A DNA stretch of 58,995 bases from NCBI RefSeq assembly GCF_001549985.1, contig NZ_LROZ01000019.1:17048-76042 (forward strand). The letters run 5' to 3'. Position numbers and translations under genes: made by a program. Source of the stretch: Myroides odoratus. GTDB lineage: Bacteria > Bacteroidota > Bacteroidia > Flavobacteriales > Flavobacteriaceae. Within the stretch, counting starts at the first letter, position 1; every line of letters begins with the position of its first letter. This document shows positions 52,736-58,995 of the stretch, piece by piece. The notes beneath the pieces were generated by a model. The model saw nothing but the letters and a program-made list of their open reading frames with translations, was not told where the DNA came from and made no database searches.

Positions 52736-52749
52736 GGATTTCTCTTACT

Positions 52750-53208
52750 TTAAAAAGGGCGGATAAACCCTTTGTTAATTGAACTCATTTTTCTTGTCTT
52801 TTCTGCCACGATATACCCTTCTCGACTGGCCTCATCATTTGTATTTCCTTCAATGGTTCGGATTGAATCCCCGTTTACCTCTACCACAATTCCTGTATGT
52901 CCCATTCCTCTTCCAAAATCCATAATAAATACATCGCCTGGTTGGGGAGTAGTCACGCGAAGCTTTTCGCGTGAGTTCCATTGATCCAAAACGCCTCCTG
53001 TTTTTTTGAGGGAATTTGACACACCGTAATCTTGACAAACTTCTTGTACACACCAATAAACGAAAGCCATACACCAAGCATATCCTTCACCAAGGCCTAC
53101 ACTATTTAAATACTTTTTCACCCCCGGCCCTTTGTTGTTCTTCAAGGGCCACTCTTGAACATTCACTTGACTTTTTGCCTGTACGATTAATTGCTTGGAT
53201 GCTGTCAT
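52750..53208 (-). CDS. Endolysin, CHAP-type amidase/peptidase
   Basis: A 152-residue CHAP-domain (NlpC/P60-like) protein: Cys46 (YAWCMAFVYW), His104 (GMGHTGIVVE) and the Asn/Glu (IEGNTNDEAS) that complete the triad. It cuts peptidoglycan cross-bridges or stems. No signal peptide, so export needs a holin. Starts 4 bp within the stop of the TM/coiled-coil gene and precedes the candidate spanin by 14 bp, a lysis-cassette layout. Confidence 0.85.
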   Translation of the reverse strand: MTASKQLIVQAKSQVNVQEWPLKNNKGPGVKKYLNSVGLGEGYAWCMAFVYWCVQEVCQDYGVSNSLKKTGGVLDQWNSREKLRVTTPQPGDVFIMDFGRGMGHTGIVVEVNGDSIRTIEGNTNDEASREGYIVAEKTRKMSSINKGFIRPF

Positions 53209-53555
53209 TCTCGTTTTCCGTTTAACTGTTTATACTTTCTCAATTCTGCTATTAACTCCCTGTTTTGCTTCGCTAAAACTTCGAGTCGCTGCTCTAAATT
53301 TTTAATCTCTAGCCTTGCTGTATTTAGTTCATCAATCGCTTCTCGGTGTAAATGAGAGGTATTGTATAATTCAGCCGTTGCTTCCTTCAACTTATTTCCT
53401 AAATCATCTACATATTCTCTATAATATTTGAGGGACTTCTCTACGTTTTCCAATTCGGAAGCTTGCACTTCTACCTTCTTCTTCTTTCGAGTGGCCCACC
53501 AAGTTGCCATAGAGGAAACCAAACCAACAACTGCTACAATAAATGTCTCATTCAT
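53205..53555 (-). CDS. TM plus coiled-coil protein, candidate holin
   Basis: A 116-residue protein: membrane segment about 4-21 (NETFIVAVVGLVSSMATW), a cluster RKKKK, then a long coiled coil (about 35-110, VEKSLKYYREYVDDLGNKL). By the positive-inside rule the coiled coil is cytoplasmic. Its location right before the endolysin suggests a holin or other lysis-timing factor, but single-TM plus coil is not a standard holin, so function is only position-based. Start ATG 53555 is better than upstream versions. Confidence 0.6.
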   Translation of the reverse strand: MNETFIVAVVGLVSSMATWWATRKKKKVEVQASELENVEKSLKYYREYVDDLGNKLKEATAELYNTSHLHREAIDELNTARLEIKNLEQRLEVLAKQNRELIAELRKYKQLNGKRE

Positions 53556-53789
53556 ACAGGAACTTTTATTATGGTTGAGATGAATCAGAAAAAATGCATC
53601 CATAGCCTCGATTTTCTTTATCATGAATTTGAAAATCTACCCTCTGACACTTAACTCCTTTTTATTGTACTTTTACTTTTTTCAAAGTTCCCGGGCTTAA
53701 AAGCACAACTCCGTTTTTACGTCCTACAACTTGAGGTTTATTCAACTAAACGGTCAGGTAGTTTTCTCAATCGGAAGAAGGATATTACC

Positions 53790-53936
53790 TTACTGATCAA
53801 GAGGTTCAGGATGTATTTCCTTATCATCTCGAGAACAAAATTGCGGCATTTTGAGTAGGTATTCAATTTGTTGTTTGGCATCCAAACACAAGTGTCCGAT
53901 TGCAAAACAATAGTGTTCAATCTCCCTGTAATCCAC
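53790..53936 (-). CDS. Candidate small protein with GTG start
   Basis: A 48-codon ORF, VDYREIEHYCFAIGHLCLD..., starting GTG after TAGGAG-like sequence and ending TAA. Its amino-acid mix (CFAIGHLCLDAKQQIEYLLK) looks more like a real protein than the ATG ORF in the other frame (53738-53920). It lies between early terminators and the lysis cassette. Not recognised; could be a lysis regulator or a spurious ORF. Confidence 0.4.
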   Translation of the reverse strand: MDYREIEHYCFAIGHLCLDAKQQIEYLLKMPQFCSRDDKEIHPEPLDQ

Positions 53937-53967
53937 TCCTATTCAAAGCAAAAAACCAAGCAAAAAA

Positions 53968-54017
53968 AGAAAGTATGTCCCCTTAGAAAAAGAGACATAT
54001 AAACGGACTTACTTTCT
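53968..54017 (-). terminator. Second terminator after the small early gene
   Basis: Stem AGAAAGTA(T)GTCC / GGAC(T)TACTTTCT with one mismatch and a 24-nt loop, followed on the minus strand by TTTTTTTG. It stands downstream of the 54045-54098 hairpin. Confidence 0.65.
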
Positions 54018-54044
54018 TTACTCGCTTAAAAAAGACCTAAAAAA

Positions 54045-54098
54045 AAGAGAAGAATTTCTTTTGTTACTTCCGCTAGTAACAAAAGAAATTCTTCTCTT
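54045..54098 (-). terminator. Strong terminator with a 23-bp perfect stem
   Basis: Left arm 54045-54067 and right arm 54076-54098 are perfect 23-bp inverted repeats (AAGAGAAGAATTTCTTTTGT... / ...CTTCTCTT) with an 8-nt loop and eight T on the minus strand. Separates early genes from the lysis and structural genes. Confidence 0.85.
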
Positions 54099-54145
54099 AT
54101 CTCTGTTCATATTTCTAGGATCAACAAGTTGATCTTTGCTAAATC

Positions 54146-54379
54146 TTACAACAAATTCAATTGTTTATATTCCTCTTCTACCCGTACTAATTCCTTATGT
54201 ACTGCTGTTCCTAGAACCTCGTATAATGTAGTACGAGAAATAGGGTAAACGGGATATATATATTTACGCCATACTACACTCACTGGTATATCAGGCGTCT
54301 TATGCTCATTATACAAATCTAATATCAGTTGATATCGACGCAGTTTATTCAACTGACGTCCTAATTGTTGTGACTTCAT
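54146..54379 (-). CDS. Small basic early protein, candidate regulator
   Basis: A 77-residue protein with a basic first half (QQLGRQLNKLRRYQLILDLYN) and SRTTLYEVLGTAVHKEL, which looks like a helix-turn-helix-like segment. I recall similar small proteins in Bacteroidota prophages, without known function. Last gene before tandem terminators and transcribed away from the repressor. An activator of the late genes, like PrtN of pyocins, is a reasonable hypothesis from position only. Confidence 0.5.
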   Translation of the reverse strand: MKSQQLGRQLNKLRRYQLILDLYNEHKTPDIPVSVVWRKYIYPVYPISRTTLYEVLGTAVHKELVRVEEEYKQLNLL

Positions 54380-54622
54380 ACAACCAAAATCTTTTCTTGT
54401 ATAAAACACTTCCTCTAGTATTTTATACCTGTTACACTTTTTTTTAAACTGTACCACTCGACACGCTCCAACATGAATCTTACAGTATTTCCTTCTTCTA
54501 TTTTTTACTCTTTTATTTTACACAAATCCCCAACTAAGAATAAAAAAACAGATTCGCTTATGCCTATCTATCGCAAACCTCCCTCCTCTTTCTACAATGA
54601 AAGGACAAACTGAGTGATACTC
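54380..54622. other. AT-rich gap between early genes
   Basis: About 240 bp with no credible ORF and no clear terminator. It probably holds the promoter of the 54146-54379 gene. Confidence 0.35.
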
Positions 54623-54823
54623 TTATCTTTTCAAGGCTTGTATCTTGGCTTCCAGCTCATGATTCACCTGATACAATCGCAATTCATCTTCCGAGCCCAT
54701 ACTCAATAGATATCCTCTTTCTTGGTTAATCAGGATGCGCTCTCCTGCTGTAAAATATCCCGTATTGGCTGTATTTCTTAATGCATTATACAGCTCCATT
54801 TCTCTTGTTAAGTTTTGATTCAT
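54623..54823 (-). CDS. Small early helical protein
   Basis: A 66-residue helical, charged protein (NQNLTREMELYNALRNTAN; LYQVNHELEAKIQALKR) with no recognised domain. It overlaps the preceding gene (54786-54959) by 38 bp in another frame. Part of the leftward early operon opposite the repressor. Confidence 0.55.
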   Translation of the reverse strand: MNQNLTREMELYNALRNTANTGYFTAGERILINQERGYLLSMGSEDELRLYQVNHELEAKIQALKR

Positions 54824-54959
54824 CTTGTCGTGTTTTTACTTGTTTTTCTATCCTTTGTTTGTCCTGTAAAATAAGAGCATAATCGGGATGAGTGCTATTA
54901 CACCTCAGCCATTCTTCCAATGCTGCTAACTTCTGTTTAAGTTGTGCTTCTACCATCAT
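54786..54959 (-). CDS. Small early protein missed by length filters
   Basis: A 57-codon ORF starting ATGATG. Its start overlaps the stop of the preceding gene (ATGA) and its end overlaps the next gene. The product is helical with a central Trp-Leu-Arg-Cys segment (LAALEEWLRCNSTHPDYALI). Overlapping gene packing and sensible composition argue that it is real. Function unknown. Confidence 0.6.
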   Translation of the reverse strand: MMVEAQLKQKLAALEEWLRCNSTHPDYALILQDKQRIEKQVKTRQDESKLNKRNGAV

Positions 54960-55126
54960 AGCTGTAATTGGTTGAACAAATCACCTATTTTTGTTGCGAA
55001 ATATATCGCAAAAACAACTTCAAGTATCTTATATTTTCGCATAAAATAGAGTCTTGTCTTCCTATCCATACACGAATTCAAACGAAATTCTTCGTTAAAA
55101 TCCATTGTTACATTGATTTTTTCCAT
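54956..55126 (-). CDS. First gene of the early operon
   Basis: A 56-residue protein starting at ATG 55126 (a longer frame to 55225 would run over the divergent repressor start). It has a charged first half (DFNEEFRLNSCMDRK) and a hydrophobic second (KILEVVFAIYFATKIG). Overlaps the next gene by 4 bp. Its position opposite the repressor is that of a Cro-like or antirepressor gene, but no HTH is seen. Confidence 0.5.
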   Translation of the reverse strand: MEKINVTMDFNEEFRLNSCMDRKTRLYFMRKYKILEVVFAIYFATKIGDLFNQLQL

Positions 55127-55206
55127 ATATTTACTCGTTTTTAGGTTTGATCTTTTAGTACAAGACAAATATGCGACAATTTTAGTAAAAAACAAATATT
55201 TACGCG
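55127..55206. promoter_or_regulatory. Divergent promoter/operator region of the tail-cluster switch
   Basis: An 80-bp gap between the repressor and the early operon. TTTTAGTA occurs twice about 27 bp apart (near 55153 and 55180), and CATATTTG on the minus strand resembles the Bacteroidota -7 element TAnnTTTG. Probable repressor sites, not proven. Confidence 0.4.
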
Positions 55207-55923
55207 ATGAATATAGTAACAACAAAGGAAAGAATACTACAATATATTGAATATAAGAAACTTAGCATAAGTGAATTCTTAAGAAATACCGATATAAAAC
55301 GCGGTTTTTTAGATGCAGACAAACTTAACGCTGCGGTTTCTGATGTATTTGTAGCGAAAATAATCGCACATTATAGTGATTTAAATTTAGAATGGCTCAT
55401 CACGGGAGAAGGGCAAATGTTGAAGGATACCAATCATGCTGAGGATTTGGTTGCAGAACCGACCTTGTCCTTCCGAAAAACAACAGATCCCATTAAAGAA
55501 TTTCAAAAAGTGCCCCTATTTAATTCGATGGCAACCATGGGATTATTGCCAAAGTCTAACGGCGACTTTGACGATGAACGCATCGTCGATTACTTAAGTG
55601 TGCCCAATCTTCCTAGTGTAGATGGGGCTCTTTATGCCACAGGAGATTCAATGTATCCCTTATTAAAAGCGGGAGATATTGTAGCTTTTAAGAAAGTAGA
55701 TGTCGATATCAATAATATTTTCTTTGGAGAAATTTACATCTTATCCATCTATATTGATGATCAATCCACGTACAAAACAATCAAGTTTCTTCAAAAATCA
55801 GAAAAAGGAGAGGCTTATGTGCGATTAGTAAGTCAAAACCAACACCACCAAGATAAAGATATTCCGTTAAATAAAATTGCTGCGATGGCGCTTGTACGTG
55901 CCTCCATTCGAATTCACAATTAA
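55207..55923 (+). CDS. S24 (LexA/CI)-type phage repressor
   Basis: A 238-residue protein with an N-terminal helix-turn-helix (about 5-70) and a C-terminal S24 peptidase-like domain (about 100-230). GDSMYPLLKAGD carries Ser148, and YKTIKFLQ carries the probable catalytic Lys193. No Ala-Gly pair lies in the linker before Ser148, so RecA-triggered self-cleavage is uncertain. It is divergent from the early operon of the tail cluster, which is the layout of CI/Cro or PrtR/PrtN switches. Probably keeps the cluster silent until DNA damage or another signal. Confidence 0.85.
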   Translation: MNIVTTKERILQYIEYKKLSISEFLRNTDIKRGFLDADKLNAAVSDVFVAKIIAHYSDLNLEWLITGEGQMLKDTNHAEDLVAEPTLSFRKTTDPIKEFQKVPLFNSMATMGLLPKSNGDFDDERIVDYLSVPNLPSVDGALYATGDSMYPLLKAGDIVAFKKVDVDINNIFFGEIYILSIYIDDQSTYKTIKFLQKSEKGEAYVRLVSQNQHHQDKDIPLNKIAAMALVRASIRIHN

Positions 55924-55938
55924 AATATAGACAACAAA

Positions 55939-55973
55939 AAAAGGAGTAATAAACCAAGTTTATTACTCCTTTT
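55939..55973. terminator. Bidirectional terminator between repressor and hisS
   Basis: 16-bp perfect stem AAAAGGAGTAATAAAC / GTTTATTACTCCTTTT with a 3-nt loop; both flanks A/T-rich. It serves the convergent repressor and hisS genes and marks the right end of the cluster. Confidence 0.88.
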
Positions 55974-55991
55974 ACTATTTGATTTGGTCTT

Positions 55992-57359
55992 TTATTGCAC
56001 CATTGTTTTTAACTCTTGTAAACTTACCGTTTGTTGCTCTCCTGAAGCTAGATTCTTTACAGTATACTTTTGGTGTTGAATTTCTTCACTACCTGCTAAT
56101 ACAGCAAATGGAATGTTTTTCTTATCTGCAAATTGAAATTGTTTTCCCATTTTAGCTTTATCAGGATAGATTTCTGTTTTAATTCCTGCATCTCTCAATT
56201 GAGCCACTGCTTTCATTGCATAACTCATCTCTTCTTCTCCTAGATTCAAAAACATCACACGAGAAGCAGCATTTACTGTTGCTGGGAATAAATTCAACTC
56301 TTCCATCACCAAGTAAATACGATCCAATCCAAATGAGATTCCAACTCCACTTACATCTTTTAATCCAAAGATTCCCGTTAAGTCATCATATCTTCCACCT
56401 CCACCAATAGAACCCATTTGAACCGCAGGTGCTCCGATTTCAAAAATAGCTCCTGTATAGTAATTTAAACCACGAGCTAAAGTCACATCTAAATTCAAAG
56501 TAGCTGTAGATAATCCGATTTGAGCAATTTCTTTACCAACAAAAGCCAATTCTTCGACTCCTTTTGTTCCTTGCTCAGATCCAGCTAATAATTGACCTAG
56601 TTTTTCAATTTTCTCTTCAAAGCTTCCTGTGAAATTAAACAACGGTTGAACTTTCTCTATAGCCGCAGCCTCGATACCTTTCTCTATCATTTCTTTCTTC
56701 ACCCCTTCTTCACCAATCTTATCTAACTTATCTAAAGCAACTGTAAAGTCGATCAACTTATCACTCGCTCCAATCACCTCAGCAATACCAGCTAATATCT
56801 TTCTGTTATTCAGCTTAATTGTCACTCCATCTATACCCAATGCAGTAAATACACGGTCATACAATAACACTAATTCAACTTCTTGCCAGAGTGATTTTGA
56901 CCCTACAACATCCGCATCACATTGGTAAAATTCCCTGAATCTTCCTTTTTGTGGACGGTCAGCACGCCAAACGGGCTGCATTTGATAACGCTTAAATGGA
57001 AAATCTAACTCATTTTGGTGCATAACCACATAACGTGCAAAAGGCACCGTTAAATCATAACGCAACGCTTTTTCAGAAATTTGATTCGTCAACTTCAAGC
57101 TATTTTTATCTGCTAAAAGTGCCTCATCTACTTTACTCAAAAAATCTCCTGAATTCAATATCTTAAAAACCAATCGATCTCCTTCTTCACCATATTTTCC
57201 CATCAATGTCTCTAAATTTTCAAAAGAGGGTGTTTCAATAGGATGGAAACCAAAATGCTCAAAATGATGACGGATTGTTTGCATAATGTACTGTCTTCTT
57301 GCTACTTCAATCGAAGAAAAATCTCTTGTCCCTTTTGGAATACCTGGTTTCTTTGCCAT
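55992..57359 (-). CDS. hisS: Histidyl-tRNA synthetase
   Basis: A 455-residue class II synthetase charging tRNA-His. Visible: KGTRDFSS near the start, motif 2 with [14 protein letters not shown], the histidine-binding [15 protein letters not shown], motif 3 ([19 protein letters not shown]) and the C-terminal anticodon-binding domain ([21 protein letters not shown], ending [14 protein letters not shown]). ATG 57357-57359 is chosen; the frame start further out is TTG. Confidence 0.96.
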   Translation of the reverse strand: MAKKPGIPKGTRDFSSIEVARRQYIMQTIRHHFEHFGFHPIETPSFENLETLMGKYGEEGDRLVFKILNSGDFLSKVDEALLADKNSLKLTNQISEKALRYDLTVPFARYVVMHQNELDFPFKRYQMQPVWRADRPQKGRFREFYQCDADVVGSKSLWQEVELVLLYDRVFTALGIDGVTIKLNNRKILAGIAEVIGASDKLIDFTVALDKLDKIGEEGVKKEMIEKGIEAAAIEKVQPLFNFTGSFEEKIEKLGQLLAGSEQGTKGVEELAFVGKEIAQIGLSTATLNLDVTLARGLNYYTGAIFEIGAPAVQMGSIGGGGRYDDLTGIFGLKDVSGVGISFGLDRIYLVMEELNLFPATVNAASRVMFLNLGEEEMSYAMKAVAQLRDAGIKTEIYPDKAKMGKQFQFADKKNIPFAVLAGSEEIQHQKYTVKNLASGEQQTVSLQELKTMVQ

Positions 57360-57365
57360 TTTCAA

Positions 57366-57653
57366 TTAATTTTCAAATTATCTAATGCTACAAAAATAAG
57401 TATTTTTAATTAGATATGGGAGAAGAGTAGTGGTTTGTGCTTTGTGAGGTTGTGAAGTCGTAGGTCGTTTTTTTGCTTTTTTGTGAAGTCGTAAGATTTA
57501 TCGATGAAAGAAGGAACTCTGTTTTAATCGATAATTCACTTCTTTCTCTTTTCCACTTTCTCTTCTCCAATTGCTTTGTGAAATTTGCTCTTTGCTCTTT
57601 GCTCTTTGTGAGGTCGTAAGATTTATCGATAAAAGAAGGAACTCTGCTTTAAT
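57366..57653. repeat. Intergenic repeats left of the IS
   Basis: GTTTGTGCTTTGTGAGGTT at 57433-57451 is an exact copy of 38634-38652. Two 46-bp copies, 57483-57528 and 57608-57653, differ at three positions. Between them lie three tandem TTTGCTC-type units. The second copy ends exactly where the IS256 left inverted repeat begins. Confidence 0.75.
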
Positions 57654-58995
57654 GGCACTATCTCTTAAAGTGTGTAAGTTCAAAAATAAAGCTTGGGTTA
57701 GGTTTTGAATTAAAGTCTAACCCTTTCTTGATATAGGATTAAGAATTGATCAAGTATAATTCCCCAGCTTTTTACTGGCATTGACCATCTTTTAGTTGCT
57801 TCTCTTACAGCCAAATATACGGATTTCATCACAGCTTCGTCTGTAGGAAAGGATAATTTATTCTTGGTATACTTCCTTATTTTACCGTTTAAATTCTCAA
57901 TTAAATTGGTGGTATAGATGATTTTTCTAATCTCTATAGGGAATTCAAAGAATACTGTAAGATCTTCCCAATTGTTTCTCCAACTTTGTATTGCATAGGA
58001 ATATTTATGTTCCCATTTAACAGCAAAGTCATTAAAAGCAGCTTGCGCAGCTTGTTTATTTGGAGCATTATAAATATGTTTCATATCAGCAGTAAAAGGT
58101 CTTTTATCTTTCCAAACAACGTATTTACAAGCATTTCGTATTTGATGTACAACGCATATCTGCGTTTTAGATTCAGGAAAAACAGTGCGAATAGTATCAG
58201 TAAAACCGTTTAAATTGTCAGTTGCTGTAATTAAAATATCCTCAGTTCCACGGGCTTTTATATCCGTTAAAACACCCATCCAAAAGGAAGATGACTCATT
58301 TTTACCTAACCACAAACCTAAAACTTCTTTACGCCCATCACGTTTTAATCCTACTGCGATATAAATAGTTTTATTAATCACTTTTGAATCTTCTCGAACT
58401 TTAAATACAATTCCATCCATCCAAACAATTAAATAAACTGGTTCTAATGGGCGATTTTGCCAAGCGATAATATCTGCAGTAACAGCATCGGTTATACGAG
58501 ATATTGTGGATTTAGAGACATCGAAATTATATACTTCTCGTATTTGTTCTTCGATATCAGAAACAGACATCCCTTTGGCGTAAAGGGAAACAATAACGTT
58601 TTCCAAGCCCTCCACCATGCTTTTTCGTTTGGGGATAATCATAGGGTTAAAACTAGCATCACGATCCCTAGGAACCTTTATTTCTTCTTCTCCGTAACTC
58701 GTTTTTATCTTTTTGGTAGAGTAACCATTACGCGTATTTTCTTCCTTTCGTAAATCATGCTTATCGTAATCTAGATGAGCATCTAACTCGCCTTCTAACA
58801 TTTTTTCAATTCCTCGCTTTTGTAAGTCTTTTAGGAAGTTTTGAAGTTCATCTCCAGTTTTAAACTGTTTGAAAAACTCATCCGGAAATAGGTCTTTTGT
58901 TTCCATAACTATTTAAATATTAAATATATAAAAAAATTCTGCGCGGTTTTAACCCAAGCAGAATTTTATACTTACACAGTTTTTGGTACAGTGTC
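57654..58995 (-). mobile_element. IS256-family insertion sequence
   Basis: About 1342 bp. The left end GGCACTATCTC... (57654 on) and the right end, read inward from 58995 as GACACTGTACC..., form imperfect inverted repeats of about 48 bp sharing TGTGTAAGT, AAAA and GCTTGGGTTA in order. The right end coincides with the window edge, so flanking duplications cannot be seen on that side. Confidence 0.8.
57710..58906 (-). CDS. IS256-family (mutator-type) transposase
   Basis: A 398-residue DDE transposase, full length. DDE residues are Asp164 (WMDGIVFKV), Asp230 (ATDNLNGF) and Glu337 ([12 protein letters not shown]). A mutator-type CxxHQIRN signature ([12 protein letters not shown], 251-262) is intact. 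It should be active unless the right inverted repeat is damaged outside the window. It moves the element by a copy-type mechanism. Confidence 0.95.
   Translation of the reverse strand: METKDLFPDEFFKQFKTGDELQNFLKDLQKRGIEKMLEGELDAHLDYDKHDLRKEENTRNGYSTKKIKTSYGEEEIKVPRDRDASFNPMIIPKRKSMVEGLENVIVSLYAKGMSVSDIEEQIREVYNFDVSKSTISRITDAVTADIIAWQNRPLEPVYLIVWMDGIVFKVREDSKVINKTIYIAVGLKRDGRKEVLGLWLGKNESSSFWMGVLTDIKARGTEDILITATDNLNGFTDTIRTVFPESKTQICVVHQIRNACKYVVWKDKRPFTADMKHIYNAPNKQAAQAAFNDFAVKWEHKYSYAIQSWRNNWEDLTVFFEFPIEIRKIIYTTNLIENLNGKIRKYTKNKLSFPTDEAVMKSVYLAVREATKRWSMPVKSWGIILDQFLILYQERVRL

Noticed and set aside
53738..53920. 60-codon ATG ORF on the minus strand
   Set aside because: Its composition is worse than that of the overlapping GTG-started frame (53790-53936); one of the two at most is real.
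40991..55923. Type VI secretion or extracellular injection system (eCIS)
   Set aside because: No TssB/C pair, ClpV, membrane complex or AAA+ ATPase is visible. P2-like order, DUF2586 sheath, lysis genes and an S24 repressor point to a phage-type tail.
40991..55923. Complete active prophage
   Set aside because: No terminase, portal, capsid, integrase or replication gene, and no flanking direct repeats seen.
1..58995. tRNA, rRNA or riboswitch genes
   Set aside because: Reading intergenic regions showed no cloverleaf, rRNA or known riboswitch core; small ncRNAs cannot be excluded without a covariance search.

Overview
The window comes from a low-GC member of the Bacteroidota, most likely a Flavobacteriaceae (Myroides/Flavobacterium-like; genus not certain). 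The signs are SusC/SusD and CarboxypepD_reg TonB-receptor architectures, an ECF-sigma/FecR pair feeding a SusC with an STN domain, DUF4374 and BACON lipoproteins, a membrane-anchored MutS-like ATPase, weak Shine-Dalgarno sequences and many U-tract hairpin terminators.

Layout. 1-620: non-coding repeats. 621-2556: a fabF-type ketosynthase and its TetR regulator, with two near-identical operators. 2872-4500: MscS-type channel. 4701-6209: WG-repeat lipoprotein. 6281-9986: DUF4374-like lipoprotein plus TonB-dependent receptor. 10220-13908: RluF-type pseudouridine synthase, alpha/beta hydrolase, coiled-coil degenerate zinc-ribbon protein and NIF3. 14204-16013: lpxK overlapping a purine nucleoside phosphorylase. 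16108-18783: MutS-like ATPase and a PhyH-type dioxygenase. 18813-21825: DoxX, a small barrel-like protein, a Crp/Fnr regulator and a beta-propeller-like unknown. 21939-24606: sulfide:quinone oxidoreductase, MBL-fold hydrolase and VOC protein. 24689-26998: folD and ffh. 27916-36723: a FecI/FecR/SusC/SusD operon with a phosphodiester glycosidase and a BACON/beta-helix lipoprotein. 36933-40679: RluA-type synthase, DUF445 protein and one unknown. 40991-55923: a contractile phage-tail cluster. 55992-57359: hisS. 57654-58995: an IS256-family element.

The most striking region is 40991-55923. It reads leftward in nearly P2-like order: small early genes, a lysis cassette (TM/coiled-coil protein, CHAP endolysin, candidate unimolecular spanin), sheath, tube, two tail chaperones linked by a possible -1 frameshift, tape measure, DUF6046-like protein, gpD, gpV, gp25/W, X-like, J-like, I-position protein and a fibre module with duplicated parts. 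A divergent S24-type repressor sits at its right end. I see no capsid, portal, terminase, integrase or replication gene, and no AAA+ ATPase of the extracellular contractile injection systems. The best reading is an R-type tailocin (phage-tail-like bacteriocin) of a Bacteroidota, released by lysis; a decayed prophage remnant is the main alternative.

Interspersed intergenic repeats recur at 1-160, 2825-2872, 16061-16107, 38634-38940 and 57433-57653. The IS256 copy at the right edge sits in one of them.
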